DNA of 64,000 nucleotides from Acidobacteriota bacterium (GCA_003010405.1 PJLO01000003.1:62001-126000); one strand, 5' to 3'. Shown: positions 1 through 9,687, counted from the first letter of the stretch. The notes: a model not told the origin generated them from the letters alone. Program-made: numbers and translations.

Positions 1-2
1 AA

Positions 3-527
3 ACTGTGCAGCCCATGGTAGAAAAGCTGCGCACCGATTTTCCGCAGGCGCGTTTCGTATTCCAGAGCTATCCGTTGGTCCGAATCCATCCCTGGTCCGT
101 GCGTTCTGCGTCCTTTCTGGACTGCATAGCCCGCACCAATCAGAATCAGGCGTTCACCTTCATGGAATCCATCTTCGCCCATCAAAAAGAAATCGACGCC
201 GCTGTCCGCAACACCGATGCAGAGGAAAAGGCCACAATCGATGAAACGATCCTAACCGAGCGCATGCGCCACTATACGGAAGCTGCGGGAGCCAATCCTG
301 CCAAAATCCAAGCCTGTGCCGATTCTCCTGAGACCGCCGAGCGAATTAAACGCGGCCAAGCGCTTGCCAAGTCACTGAATGTAATCGGCACTCCCGCTAT
401 CTTCGTCAACGGACGTCCGCTCGGAATTGACCCAGCCCAATACGACTCTTTGAAAATGATCGTAGCCTTTGAAGCCGAGCATGTTGGGTTGGGAAGTAAA
501 GACAGTGAAGAACCGAAGAAGAAGTAG
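3..527 (+). CDS. DsbA-like thioredoxin-fold protein, C-terminal part
   Basis: This is the 3' part of a gene that begins before the window; the frame is open to the left edge, so the GTG at 6 is probably an internal codon. The visible part fits the helical insertion and C-terminal half of a DsbA-family thiol oxidoreductase: a long helical segment, then the cis-proline loop IGTPAIFVNG (about 388-417) and a charged tail ending EEPKKK. The CxxC active site would lie just upstream and cannot be seen. Proteins of this kind form or isomerise disulphides in exported proteins. A palindromic element follows the stop at 552-582. The family call is fairly sure; the exact subfamily (for example a VKOR fusion) cannot be judged. 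Confidence 0.7.
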   Translation, partial: TVQPMVEKLRTDFPQARFVFQSYPLVRIHPWSVRSASFLDCIARTNQNQAFTFMESIFAHQKEIDAAVRNTDAEEKATIDETILTERMRHYTEAAGANPAKIQACADSPETAERIKRGQALAKSLNVIGTPAIFVNGRPLGIDPAQYDSLKMIVAFEAEHVGLGSKDSEEPKKK

Positions 528-551
528 AGATAATTTGACGTGTACCAGATA

Positions 552-582
552 CCGCTCAAGCCCTATCCGGGGCTTGAGTGGG
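552..582. repeat. REP-like palindrome, copy 1
   Basis: The arms CTCAAGCCC and GGGCTTGAG face each other across a 5-6 base loop, followed by TGGG. The same core recurs at 15616-15648 downstream of glnA. It sits between the DsbA-like gene (+) and the secretin gene (-), which converge, so it may also stop transcription in both directions. Confidence 0.5.
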
Positions 583-594
583 TGACTCTCGCTC

Positions 595-2466
595 TCACTT
601 GGGAACATTCGTAGGAACGCGAATGTAAGAGCCAGCGGTCGTCCGACCAGAGGAAAGGTGCGGCGTCATTACAACCAGCAACTCGGTAAGGTTATTCTGG
701 GGCGACTCATAGGAGAACGCTCTGCCCAGCCCGGGTATCATCGCCAGGCCTGGAATTCCACTGATGCTGGCCAGTTCCCCCCTGTTTATGAATCCGGCTA
801 TTACCACGGATTCGCCCGAGTCCGTACTGATCGTGCCCTTTATTTCGCGGCTGTTAATTATCGGAAGCCCGTTCACCGTCGTAGTTCCCAGCGACCGCAC
901 AGTAAGCTCGTAATCCAGGCTGATCAATTTTCCATGTACCTGTGGAGTAGCTTTTAAAACCAACCCAAGATCCTCGTACGAAAACTGAGGCGAAGGGATC
1001 GACGCAGTGATTCCCGTCGACATTCCCAGCGCTGAGAGCAAGGAGCTGTTGGCGGTGGCTGCCGAAAAAATCTCGCTTACGATCGGGTAACGTTGACCCA
1101 CTTTCATCGTCGCCGCTTTTCCGTGCCCCGCCCTCAGCAGGGCCTGGCCCATGCTCCGAACTTGCGATTCGTTTCTTGAAAATCTTAGTGCTGTGGCTGG
1201 CAACGTAATTCCGGTCAGCGTTATTCCGCCGCCAAACGTCACAAACGGCTGTGTCAGTACGCTCGATGACAACCCTGATGTCGAAGTCGATGAAGCCAGC
1301 AGCGCTGCAAGAACCGTCGTCGCATTCACCGTCTGTCCGCTCGCAGCCAGTGCTGCTGCAATCTCTTGGAAAGAGGAGCTGCTTACCAGGTTCCGTACCT
1401 CCGTGTACACGTTGAAAACCGAGAACTGATCCGGAGCGGAAATTCCGAGTTCTTTCGTTAAGGTAGTCGATATGTTAAACACCTTCACGTCCAACATTAC
1501 AGAAGGCCTGTCATCCTGCAGGTAATCCAGGAAATTGGCTATAGCGTCGAGCGTCGCCTGCGGGGCTCGTATCACAATTGATCCCTGCGCCGGGTTCTGC
1601 GAAATAAACCGCAGGTCGAACAAAATGCGCAACGAAGTTGTAAGTTCGGTCAGTTCCTGGGTCGTGGTTCCGCCAACGGCATAGAACGTACGCAGGCTCA
1701 TTTGAGTCAGTTCGCGCCGGTTCTCTTCCGTGTCGTTTGCCAACAGCACCTGCCGCTCGCTCAATGGAATGATCAAGACCTTGCAAATCCTCGCCAGAAT
1801 CTGCGAGCCCGTCTCCCAGTTCACATCATCCAGTTTGACCCGCACATTCCGCGGCATCAGCCCTTGATCCGTAACGGTCGAAATCCCGAACTGTCGCGCG
1901 AATTGCTCCAGCAGTTGAGTGGAATTCCCGCGGAATTCGATGCTGCGTACTCCAGCCTCAGGTTTCAGCCGGGTTTCGCCCATTTCAGCCCGCAATTTAC
2001 GTCTTCCAAACTCCTCTGGTTCAGGAAGCGCATCATGCAGCCGTTGTTGCGCGTATTGATTGGTGGGGTCCAGTTCGACGGCATTGCGGAAGGCCGCTAA
2101 TGCTGCATTGGCATCTCCCTTTTGCAGCGCTTCGCTCCCCGCGCGCAAATCATCGGAAACCGCCATTTCTCTGAATGCCTTTTCTTCCCTCTCGTAGACC
2201 ATATCAAGGTGCGAGAGCGCCCGTGCGGCTTTCAGCTTTTCCAGAGCCTCGCTATATCGCTTCTTTTGAGCTAGTTTGATTGCCTGCTCGTACAGGTTCT
2301 TTGCTTTCTTCTTGTCGGCATTTGGAAGGTCGCAGGGAGGGAACTGCTTTTCATAATCCGAGCACAAATTCGGAGCCGCAGGTGTGACGGCCTTCGCGGG
2401 AGCTTTACTTGCGTGCGTGAGTCCCGGAATCAGGAGCGCGACAACCAGCAGGGCAGTGCGAAGCAT
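595..2466 (-). CDS. Secretin-family outer-membrane protein
   Basis: The protein has 623 residues. It starts with a signal peptide (residues 1-19, ending LTHA), then a helical TPR-like stretch (about 50-150), an STN/N0-like domain (about 170-245, with FRGNSTQLLEQFARQFGIS), an N-domain region and the secretin core (about 430-615). The core shows the family pattern VVIAGFINRGE, SGIPGLAMIPGLGRAF and ELLVVMTPHL. Secretins form multimeric outer-membrane pores for type II secretion or type IV pili. No other secretion or pilus gene is visible nearby on this side, so it is an orphan within the window; partners may lie left of base 1. The family is clear; the system it serves is not. Confidence 0.85.
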   Translation of the reverse strand: MLRTALLVVALLIPGLTHASKAPAKAVTPAAPNLCSDYEKQFPPCDLPNADKKKAKNLYEQAIKLAQKKRYSEALEKLKAARALSHLDMVYEREEKAFREMAVSDDLRAGSEALQKGDANAALAAFRNAVELDPTNQYAQQRLHDALPEPEEFGRRKLRAEMGETRLKPEAGVRSIEFRGNSTQLLEQFARQFGISTVTDQGLMPRNVRVKLDDVNWETGSQILARICKVLIIPLSERQVLLANDTEENRRELTQMSLRTFYAVGGTTTQELTELTTSLRILFDLRFISQNPAQGSIVIRAPQATLDAIANFLDYLQDDRPSVMLDVKVFNISTTLTKELGISAPDQFSVFNVYTEVRNLVSSSSFQEIAAALAASGQTVNATTVLAALLASSTSTSGLSSSVLTQPFVTFGGGITLTGITLPATALRFSRNESQVRSMGQALLRAGHGKAATMKVGQRYPIVSEIFSAATANSSLLSALGMSTGITASIPSPQFSYEDLGLVLKATPQVHGKLISLDYELTVRSLGTTTVNGLPIINSREIKGTISTDSGESVVIAGFINRGELASISGIPGLAMIPGLGRAFSYESPQNNLTELLVVMTPHLSSGRTTAGSYIRVPTNVPK

Positions 2467-2489
2467 TCCCGAATTCTACCGGATTCCGG

Positions 2490-3215
2490 TCACGGTGCGC
2501 TGTTCCACAAGGATTCGCAACTTGGAATGCACATTTCAGGCTTACCCGTGGCCAGTTGTGCAACGGAGAATACCCCGGTAGCCACTGCGATCACTGGATA
2601 CCCACAGGCCTTGGCAGCCTCTATGTCAGCCGGAGTGTCGCCCACAAAACAGACCGTCGCATTTTTCCCCAGTCGCCGCTGCGCCTCCTGGGCGGCCCAG
2701 CTGAAAATCTCCGTGCGCGTTTGATTGCGATCGGAAAACGAACCAAAGGAAAAATATTCAGCGAGCCCCGCGGCCTTCAGCTTTGCCCAGCCAATCCGTT
2801 CAAGGTTGCCGGTACTGACTCCCAACAGCTTTCCCGCAGCCTTCAATTCCGCTAGTAATCTGGGAACCGCGCCACACAGTTCCGGAAGCAACTCATGCGC
2901 CCGGGCCTCAACCTCGGAACACATTCGGGCCAATGCTGTGTCCAGTGTCGCCCGAGCTTCCGCTTCGCTTATTCCCGCTCGCTCCAGAGCCCGCATCAGA
3001 ATAATCGGGTCGGTACTGCCGTGTACTGGAACTCCGTCCAGCCCCGCCCAGCATCCGTAAAGCTCCCGCATAGTATTCACGTAAGCCTCGTAATGCACCA
3101 GATCGCGCAAGTTCATCAGCGTGCCGTCGATGTCGAACAGATATGCATCAAATCCCCGCCAGTCGAATTCTGCGGGTGGATACGCCTTTTTCATCCCTGT
3201 ATCGGCTGCCGTCAT
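2490..3215 (-). CDS. HAD-family hydrolase (phosphoglycolate phosphatase-like)
   Basis: The 241-residue protein has the HAD motifs in order: motif I LFDIDGTLM with the nucleophile Asp28 and acid Asp30, motif II VSTGN (about 135), and motif IV VGDTPADIEAAKACG near the C-terminus. A helical cap lies between motifs I and II, as in subclass I enzymes of the phosphoglycolate phosphatase and beta-phosphoglucomutase type. The substrate cannot be told from the sequence. It lies between the secretin gene and the YmdB-like gene on the same strand, with gaps of 23 and 47 bases, so the three may be co-transcribed. Confidence 0.8.
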   Translation of the reverse strand: MTAADTGMKKAYPPAEFDWRGFDAYLFDIDGTLMNLRDLVHYEAYVNTMRELYGCWAGLDGVPVHGSTDPIILMRALERAGISEAEARATLDTALARMCSEVEARAHELLPELCGAVPRLLAELKAAGKLLGVSTGNLERIGWAKLKAAGLAEYFSFGSFSDRNQTRTEIFSWAAQEAQRRLGKNATVCFVGDTPADIEAAKACGYPVIAVATGVFSVAQLATGKPEMCIPSCESLWNSAP

Positions 3216-3262
3216 GGTTAATCCATCCGTCCGTTTATTTCCAGTCGTTTACCCGCTCGCCT

Positions 3263-4081
3263 TTAATGTTTTTGGTCGCGCCCATCCTGGTCCAGCATAA
3301 TTCGTTTGATGCTGCGCGCCTTGCCTGTTGATTCGTCGCAGTCCACGACGACCGCGCAGATGCGCACGTCGTTTGTAGCAGCCTCAAATCTTGCAGGTAA
3401 GCCGGTCAGGAAGCGTTGAACAATCTGTTCCTTCTGTACTCCGATCACACTCTCAAAGGGGCCGGTCATCCCCACGTCCGTCTGGTAAGCTGTGCCTCCT
3501 GGCAGCACTCTGTCGTCAGCCGTCGGAATATGAGTATGGGTCCCAATAACCGCGGTTACTCTCCCATCCAGATACCATCCCAGCGCAATTTTTTCCGAAG
3601 TCGCCTCTGCATGGAAGTCAACAACAATCACCTTGGACGCAATCTTCTCGAGCAGCTGATCGGCAACGCGAAACGGGTCGTCGATGCTCTGCATGAATAC
3701 CCGGCCTTGCAGATTCACTACGGAATACGGCACTCCGGCACGCGAAGTACCCTCATACAGTCCCAGCCCCGGCGTTCCCGCCGGGTAGTTTGCCGGACGC
3801 AGCACTCTCCGTGCCGGACTGTAAGGCTCCTCCATGGCGCTGTTGAAGTAATCCACGAGCTCACGCTTATCCCAGACATGATTTCCCGTCGTTATCACGT
3901 CAATCCCGAGATCGAAAAACTCTTCGGCAATTTGCGGCGTCAGTCCAAACCCTCCAGCCGCATTCTCGCCATTGGCAATGCAGAGATCGACCGAGTGTTC
4001 TTTCATTAGCGCCTTCAAGTGTTCCCGCACAATAGTGCGGCCCGGGCGCCCAAAAATGTCACCGATAAACAATATTTGCAA
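3263..4081 (-). CDS. ymdB: YmdB-family metallophosphoesterase
   Basis: The 272-residue protein matches the YmdB/TIGR00282 family along its length. The di-metal site is visible as GDIFGRPGR (Asp8), ANGENAAGG, TGNHVWDK, VVDFHAEATSEK and IGTHTHIPTADD. Characterised members hydrolyse 2',3'-cyclic nucleotides and influence RNA turnover and biofilm decisions in Bacillus; that role is knowledge of the family, not shown here. The start is a TTG at 4081 behind a GGGGATAAAGA purine tract, which gives the usual N-terminus MQILFIGDIFGR. Confidence 0.88.
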   Translation of the reverse strand: MQILFIGDIFGRPGRTIVREHLKALMKEHSVDLCIANGENAAGGFGLTPQIAEEFFDLGIDVITTGNHVWDKRELVDYFNSAMEEPYSPARRVLRPANYPAGTPGLGLYEGTSRAGVPYSVVNLQGRVFMQSIDDPFRVADQLLEKIASKVIVVDFHAEATSEKIALGWYLDGRVTAVIGTHTHIPTADDRVLPGGTAYQTDVGMTGPFESVIGVQKEQIVQRFLTGLPARFEAATNDVRICAVVVDCDESTGKARSIKRIMLDQDGRDQKH

Positions 4082-4330
4082 TCTTTATCCCCGTCTGAGA
4101 CTCAACACTTTCAATGCTACCATCCCGGTTAAACCCGCGGCTGATCGCAATCTTTCTCCAGACTGCGGCACGCTTTTTTGCCGGCTTCTTTCGTAACAAA
4201 AGGTTTCGCCCCTTATCCGGGAGTGCAATTATCTTTCTTCTGTAGCCTTGCGCCGCGGCCAACTCTCGTGCTTGCGGACACGATGCTATAATCGACCTTT
4301 CCAGCATCTTCGAATCCCATTTCGTCTGGA

Positions 4331-5653
4331 GTGCGTTGCTTGAAGCAAGCGACAATGTTCATCGCCCTATTATTGGGGGCATTATTGCTGGTCGGATGCG
4401 GCGGTAATGGTAACACCACGAGTCAGTCTACCTACAACAATGGCTCGGGTGATCAACCTTACAAGCCCATAACACACCTCAGCCACCGCAGTCTTGTCTC
4501 AAACCTTTATACTGGGCAGCTCGAGGTGATGGAAACGACGAAGGACAAGCTGACCGCCTATACCTTTACCGTCGGCCGGCAACCAACGTATATGCAGTCT
4601 TCACCTGACGGTTGGTTGACGTTTATCAATAACAGCGGCAGCAATACTATCTCCTCGTTCGACAACTACCAGGAAACCGTGAAAGCGACCATCGAACTCA
4701 GCGGATGGACGGAGAGCTTTGTTACTTCGCAAAACAACAAGTTGGGCTATGCTGCCGTTTATAACTACTCGAACGGCACCTACCGAACTCCTGGTGCGAT
4801 TCTCCCGTTCAACCCGACCGACGGCAGCTTAAACACGCAGATTCCATTTCCTAATGTGCGATACCTTGCCATGGATAGTGCCGAGAAGCATCTCCTGGCA
4901 TTCACGGATGTGGATGATAACGCGCACTGGGTTGACCTGACCACCATCGATCCACTCACTTTGGTCCAAACTGTCTCCGTTCTTCCTCTGCCTGCAGGAA
5001 CTCTCTCGCGTCCTGTAGCGGCGTTCTTCTCCTCGGACAGCACAAAGGCCTACATCCTTAGCTGTGGCGTAGAGTGTGGCGGGACCTCCGCCGCCAGTGT
5101 TACTGAAATCGATGTCACGATTCCCACCGCGGCCACGGTTGTCCGCCAGTGGACGGCTCCAACTCTTGGCGCGCGTCGCGGCCTCATCGATCTGACTGCC
5201 AATAAACTTTATGTAGCCGGTTCCGTCACCACCTCCACTTCCAATGACTGCCCATATACAGGCGCGGCTCCCGCCTGCACCGGTGTAAACAATGTGCAGG
5301 ATGGTTTCTTCACGGTAATCGATCTCACCACGGGGATTGCGGGCACTCCTATCCGTATCGGCAACGGTGTCAAGCGTTGGATTCGCAATATCAATGGCAA
5401 TTTCTGGGTCTCGTCAACAAATTGCGGTGTGCAGAGCTGTATCAGCCTGGTTAATCCAACGGCTGGGACGGCAAAGGTCCTCACCACCGCAAAAGGCGAT
5501 GGCACTGGAATCTCGCTCTCTGCTAACAGTGGGAAGGTTTACACAATAGAGGGTGGAGAGCTCTATATTTACGATCAGAAGGGCAATACGATCAAGTCCG
5601 AATTCGACACTGACGTGAAGGGCCAGGCAAGCGACGTTCTCTACATTAATTAG
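4331..5653 (+). CDS. Lipoprotein with beta-propeller-like repeats, unknown function
   Basis: The 440-residue protein begins with a basic n-region, a hydrophobic stretch and a lipobox (LLLVGC), so it is probably anchored in the membrane by Cys23. The rest is rich in Thr, Ser, Asn and beta-strand patterns such as GRQPTYMQSSPDG, PVAAFFSSDSTKAYILS and ATEID-like strands. These resemble YncE/YVTN-type propellers. No catalytic motif is seen. The GTG at 4331 is chosen because it supplies the basic residues of the signal peptide; the ATG at 4355 is an alternative. A strong terminator follows at 5664-5718. Confidence 0.75.
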   Translation: MRCLKQATMFIALLLGALLLVGCGGNGNTTSQSTYNNGSGDQPYKPITHLSHRSLVSNLYTGQLEVMETTKDKLTAYTFTVGRQPTYMQSSPDGWLTFINNSGSNTISSFDNYQETVKATIELSGWTESFVTSQNNKLGYAAVYNYSNGTYRTPGAILPFNPTDGSLNTQIPFPNVRYLAMDSAEKHLLAFTDVDDNAHWVDLTTIDPLTLVQTVSVLPLPAGTLSRPVAAFFSSDSTKAYILSCGVECGGTSAASVTEIDVTIPTAATVVRQWTAPTLGARRGLIDLTANKLYVAGSVTTSTSNDCPYTGAAPACTGVNNVQDGFFTVIDLTTGIAGTPIRIGNGVKRWIRNINGNFWVSSTNCGVQSCISLVNPTAGTAKVLTTAKGDGTGISLSANSGKVYTIEGGELYIYDQKGNTIKSEFDTDVKGQASDVLYIN

Positions 5654-5663
5654 CAGGATCGCA

Positions 5664-5718
5664 AAAATCCCCACACTGGACTTTCGCCTCTGCGCAGTCA
5701 GTGTGGGGATTTTCTTTT
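5664..5718 (+). terminator. Strong rho-independent terminator
   Basis: A perfect 15-base-pair stem (AAAATCCCCACACTG at 5664-5678 with its complement at 5699-5713) is followed by CTTTTC. It lies 10 bases after the lipoprotein stop. The A/T ends allow it to work in both directions, also for the converging penicillin-acylase gene. Confidence 0.85.
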
Positions 5719-5894
5719 CAAACCAAAAATCTTTGGGTACCTCACCGTCGCCATCTTTTGGCTAAGGTGGGACAGTTGAACTTATCTTTAACTAGCACAC
5801 ACGAAAGATAAACCTTGTACAGCAGGAACCATTAAAACAGTCGCTCTTCAACAGTCTGTCAGTAATTGCAAGCCCGCAAGGGGCCGGTCCTTCC

Positions 5895-8384
5895 TTACTC
5901 TCCCACTAACAGCAACTTATGCGCCGCCGTCCCTTGGACAGTTTCTGGCTTAAATGGCAGCCGGAAGGTCGTTCCCCGATACCATGCTTCGAACTGATCG
6001 TTAAAGTAGGGGCTGAACAGATTTCCCGACTGCCCGTTCACAATGTTCAACGTGGATTGATCCAGATCCGCGAAGTCCGCGGTGAAGCGCTCCGAAGGCG
6101 CGAACTGTCCGCCCACCTGCTTTACTGTGACTCCGTTCCCGGATTGTGGCAGTCGGGCAGTCGAGGCAGACTTTCCAAACCAGGGCAATTTGCCGAAGAT
6201 CGGATGCTTGATCTGCACCGAGGCGTAGTCGCCGTACTTCCAATTTGCGAGGTTCCGCGGAGCTTTGGGATCGTTAACCGCAGCCTCCACAGCCGCCGCC
6301 AGCAGCGCGTCCCAGCTCTGGTATTGTGCCGGCAACCAGCGCGGTGGCTGAAATGCGATTGTGTTTTCCAGCCACACGGTCTTCATGTACCACGCATACA
6401 GCTCCGTATCATCCTTAAGTTTGCTCTTCAGCAGAGTCTCGGTGAGCCACTGCCGAGCCCGTTGTTCAATCGCCGCTCCCGCCGAATCCATGCTGATCTT
6501 GCCGTCAAAACGTCGCAGAATTTCGGCAGCACTCCGCACGCGCGCGCTAGCTCCCGGAGTCTGATCGACCGCATACACCATCCGCTGAGCCATAAACTTA
6601 TCCAGATTGCTCTGCACGTCCGTCTGCAGCGCGAGCATATCGTCAGCCGTAAATTTCTTGTTCTGCCGCAGCACGCGGTAAATGCGCTCTGTCCGGTAAG
6701 GCGACTCCCATTCCTTCGTAATCGAATACTTGTATCCATCGGTCGTGATTCGTCCGTTTGCCGTGGCAATAATTCCGGAAGGCGGGTTGTACGCGCTGGG
6801 CATTTCTTCAAACGGAACGTACCCAATCCACTCATGTGCGCTATCCGCTCCGCTCATCGGCAGCGTTCCATCGCCCGCCGCACGAATCGGAACTCGCCCC
6901 GTCGCCTGGTATCCGATATTTCCATCGACGTCGGCATATACCGCGTTCTGCCCTGGTCCGTTATAGCCCGCAAACGCGGCGCGGAACTGCTCCCAGTTCT
7001 GCGCCTTATTCACTGCGAAGAACGGCATATTCAGCCCTGTCTCGTAGATCGACCATTTCAAAGCAAGCTGCCGCCCCTCGCCCTTCAACTCTTTGGAAAT
7101 AATCGGTCCATGGCGAGTCACCGCCACGTCCATCTCAACGTCGAGTCCGCGCTTCACACGGATTACCTCGTGCCGCACCTCCGGCTTCCGCCATCCTTCG
7201 GGAGTCTGATATTCCCCCTGTCCGTTGAAGTTCTCCACGAAGACGTCTTCCACGTCTGGCCCCACGTTTGTAAAGCCCCAGGCGATCCGCCGGTTGTGCC
7301 CCACCACCACCCACGGAGCTCCCGGCAGCGTCACTCCGGCCACGTCAAAATCGCCGCAGGTCAGGTGAGCCTCATACCAGGTGTTCGGAATGCGATGCGG
7401 TAGATGTATATCGTTTGAGAGCAGTGGCCGCCCGCTCTGGGTATGGGCTCCGCTGATCACCCACTCATTCGATCCTGCCCGCACCCGGTCCAGCATCCCC
7501 GGCACGGGAAGCCCCGGAAGTCCCGGCCAATCCAATTCAGCACGCCGATGCCGTCTTCTGGCAGAGTGCCTCACTCTTCGAGGCTTCACCTCTGTCTCTG
7601 CCACTGTTTTCACCGTTCGCTGCGCTGTGTCAGGAACTACCGCCGCCGGCTCGACATCATCAAGATCGTGTCCCGGAATAATGTCTCTCAGCGAGCTTTC
7701 CACATAAAGATCGCTGGTCAGTTCCGGTCCCAGCCGCGCCAGAACCTTCTCCTTATTCAAATCATCCTGATAGGTCCCGTGGTTCAGCATCTCCGCCATT
7801 GCGGTCGCAACCAGCATCGAATCCTCTGCTGTCCAGGCTCGCGGAAAATACCTCAGCACCCGCATCTCCAGAGGCAGCCCATAGTGATGCTGGTCTATGT
7901 ATGCATTCACCCCGCGCGCGTAGGCCTCTAATTGTTGCCGTTCCTCAGGAGTGGCCTGCGCCAGCGACCGCCTTGCAACCTCGCGCAAACCCAGCGTCCT
8001 CTGTTCGCGGTCCAGCTTCACGTAATCCGAACCGAGAGCTGCCGCTAGCTCTCCCGCGGCATAGCGCCTGATCATGTCCATCTGCCACAGCCGGTCCTGT
8101 GCCGTCACAAAGCCCTGAGCAAAAAACAAATCGTCCAGCGTCTGAGCCGTAATGCTTGGAACTCCATGCGCGTCGCGCACCACCGTCACCGGTGCCGACA
8201 CCCCCGTCAGGTGAACAGTTCCATCGAGCTTGGGTAAAGCCGCCCAGCCAGCCGCGCGGAACCAGAGAAAAGCGCCTCCAGCCAGCACCACTGCCGACAG
8301 AAGTACAGCCAACAAAATACGGGTCGCCAGCCGAAGTCGCGAGCCACGAGAAACCTGAGGGGGAAAGCTTGTGACGTAAGACAT
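5895..8384 (-). CDS. Penicillin acylase family N-terminal nucleophile hydrolase
   Basis: With the ATG at 8384 the protein has 829 residues, typical for the family. It carries an N-terminal membrane or signal segment (about 22-45), the alpha-chain region with APVTVVRDAHGVPSI and AQGFVTAQDRLWQMD, a basic linker (about 265-285), and the autocleavage site before the nucleophile in GSNEWVISG (Ser305). The beta-chain follows with LSNDIHLPHRIPN and NGPGQNAVYAD. Family members are periplasmic and cleave penicillins, acyl-homoserine lactones or other amides after self-processing; the substrate here is unknown. The frame stays open to 8612, but that would overlap the divergent DHS start. Confidence 0.9.
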   Translation of the reverse strand: MSYVTSFPPQVSRGSRLRLATRILLAVLLSAVVLAGGAFLWFRAAGWAALPKLDGTVHLTGVSAPVTVVRDAHGVPSITAQTLDDLFFAQGFVTAQDRLWQMDMIRRYAAGELAAALGSDYVKLDREQRTLGLREVARRSLAQATPEERQQLEAYARGVNAYIDQHHYGLPLEMRVLRYFPRAWTAEDSMLVATAMAEMLNHGTYQDDLNKEKVLARLGPELTSDLYVESSLRDIIPGHDLDDVEPAAVVPDTAQRTVKTVAETEVKPRRVRHSARRRHRRAELDWPGLPGLPVPGMLDRVRAGSNEWVISGAHTQSGRPLLSNDIHLPHRIPNTWYEAHLTCGDFDVAGVTLPGAPWVVVGHNRRIAWGFTNVGPDVEDVFVENFNGQGEYQTPEGWRKPEVRHEVIRVKRGLDVEMDVAVTRHGPIISKELKGEGRQLALKWSIYETGLNMPFFAVNKAQNWEQFRAAFAGYNGPGQNAVYADVDGNIGYQATGRVPIRAAGDGTLPMSGADSAHEWIGYVPFEEMPSAYNPPSGIIATANGRITTDGYKYSITKEWESPYRTERIYRVLRQNKKFTADDMLALQTDVQSNLDKFMAQRMVYAVDQTPGASARVRSAAEILRRFDGKISMDSAGAAIEQRARQWLTETLLKSKLKDDTELYAWYMKTVWLENTIAFQPPRWLPAQYQSWDALLAAAVEAAVNDPKAPRNLANWKYGDYASVQIKHPIFGKLPWFGKSASTARLPQSGNGVTVKQVGGQFAPSERFTADFADLDQSTLNIVNGQSGNLFSPYFNDQFEAWYRGTTFRLPFKPETVQGTAAHKLLLVGE

Positions 8385-8549
8385 GATTGGTTCGATTGTA
8401 CCCGTCACAACTGAGGAATTCTCAATCTTGCCGTGAAGAAGAATCTGCTTGGAAACCTCTGTGTCCACCTCTGCGCTTTTCTTGCCCGCTCCAAGCTCAT
8501 AATTTATCCTTGTACTTTCAAGACAATAGAATCCGCAAGAGGTGCGTAA

Positions 8550-9629
8550 TTGAATCACTGTAAGCATGGCGACCAACCTGGCGAAGGCTCCGGCATTGAG
8601 CGCGAACTGCATGACCCTATCTCAGACAAGCTCATAGCTCTGGACCCACTTGATCTCTCCAAAATCTCCACGGTTGACGACCTCGTCCGCGCCATGGGTA
8701 AGACTGCATTCACCGGCCGTCAGATTGGCCACGCCGCCGATGTGCTCGAAGCGATGGCCCGCGACAAGGAAGCCTTCGTCATCATGACCCTCAGCGGAGC
8801 GATGACCGTAGCCAAGCAGGGGCTTGTAATTTCCGATCTCATCGACGCCGGAATCGTCAAGGCTGTTGTCTCGACCGGAGCCCTCATGGCTCACGGCCTC
8901 GTCGAAGCCGCCGGAAAATCCCATTTTGTGTGGGATGAAAAGATGAACGACGTAGAGCTCTACGAGGCCGGTTACAACCGCGTCTACGACACTCTGGAGC
9001 CCGAGACCAATCTCAATTTTGTCGAAGGCATCGTCGCCCAGATCCTCGAATCCTGGGATGCCAGCGAGGTTATGTGTTCCTACAAGTTCACCAGCGCCAT
9101 CGGCAAGTATCTCTCGGAGAACGCATCTGGACGCGGCATCCTGCGCTCGGCTTACGAGAAGGGAGTCGCGGTTTATATCCCTGCCTTCACCGATTCTGAA
9201 ATGGGACTGGACGTAGCCCTGCACAACCGCAAGCGCGCCAAGCAGGGTAGGGAACTGATTCGCTTCGATCCCTTCCTCGACCTTAACCATTTTGCCGAAA
9301 AGAATCTTGAGCAGACCCGCCTTGGAATATTCACTATTGGCGGCGGAGTTCCGCGCAACTGGACCCAGCAGTTCGGTCCCTATATCGAGCTGCGCCATCG
9401 CCGCGGCGGAGAAGACATTCCTTTAAAGCGCTACCATTACGGACTCCGCATCTGCCCCGAGCCCGTTCATTGGGGCGGTCTCAGCGGTTCTCCCTACAGC
9501 GAAGCGATCTCCTGGGGCAAGTTCGTTCCCCCTGCCGAAGGCGGCCAGTTCGCTGAAGTATTCGACGACGCAACCGTAGCTCTCCCCCTGATTGCCGGGG
9601 CCGTCCTCGAACGACTCAAGAAGAAGTAG
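8550..9629 (+). CDS. Deoxyhypusine synthase-like protein
   Basis: The 359-residue protein is a full-length member of the deoxyhypusine synthase family, with the NAD-site segments (MTLSGAMTVA, STGALMAHG, IGGGVPRNW) and the catalytic lysine region SEAISWGK (Lys324). Bacteria have no eIF5A, so bacterial homologues are taken to act on free polyamines, for example as homospermidine or spermidine-forming transferases; which one is not visible here. The TTG start at 8550 is preceded by GAGGTG at good spacing. A pyruvoyl arginine decarboxylase gene 2.6 kb downstream supports a polyamine role. Confidence 0.87.
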   Translation: MNHCKHGDQPGEGSGIERELHDPISDKLIALDPLDLSKISTVDDLVRAMGKTAFTGRQIGHAADVLEAMARDKEAFVIMTLSGAMTVAKQGLVISDLIDAGIVKAVVSTGALMAHGLVEAAGKSHFVWDEKMNDVELYEAGYNRVYDTLEPETNLNFVEGIVAQILESWDASEVMCSYKFTSAIGKYLSENASGRGILRSAYEKGVAVYIPAFTDSEMGLDVALHNRKRAKQGRELIRFDPFLDLNHFAEKNLEQTRLGIFTIGGGVPRNWTQQFGPYIELRHRRGGEDIPLKRYHYGLRICPEPVHWGGLSGSPYSEAISWGKFVPPAEGGQFAEVFDDATVALPLIAGAVLERLKKK

Positions 9630-9660
9630 ATTTTCTGTCTGTTTTCGGCATATCTGCGCT

Positions 9661-9687
9661 CCGGAGTTGGAAAACATCCAACTCCGG
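9661..9687. terminator. Hairpin between converging genes
   Basis: CCGGAGTTGGA pairs perfectly with TCCAACTCCGG around a 5-base loop. It lies 31 bases after the DHS-like stop and before the GNAT gene on the other strand. No U-run follows on either strand, so termination is inferred from position only. Confidence 0.45.

Noticed and set aside
4059..4355. 98-codon open frame on the minus strand upstream of the YmdB gene
   Set aside because: No motif, Lys/Arg-rich, and it overlaps both the YmdB start and the lipoprotein start. More likely the promoter region.
5919..7403. 494-codon open frame on the plus strand inside the penicillin-acylase gene
   Set aside because: It is antisense to a protein with clear family motifs and its translation is rich in Arg, His and Pro with no recognisable domain. 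Long antisense frames are common at this base composition.
8385..8612. Longer start for the penicillin-acylase protein
   Set aside because: The extra 76 residues precede a good membrane segment and overlap the divergent DHS-like start; family length fits the ATG at 8384.
8622..9398. 258-codon open frame on the minus strand inside the DHS-like gene
   Set aside because: Antisense shadow of a well-conserved protein; it also has no plausible start context.
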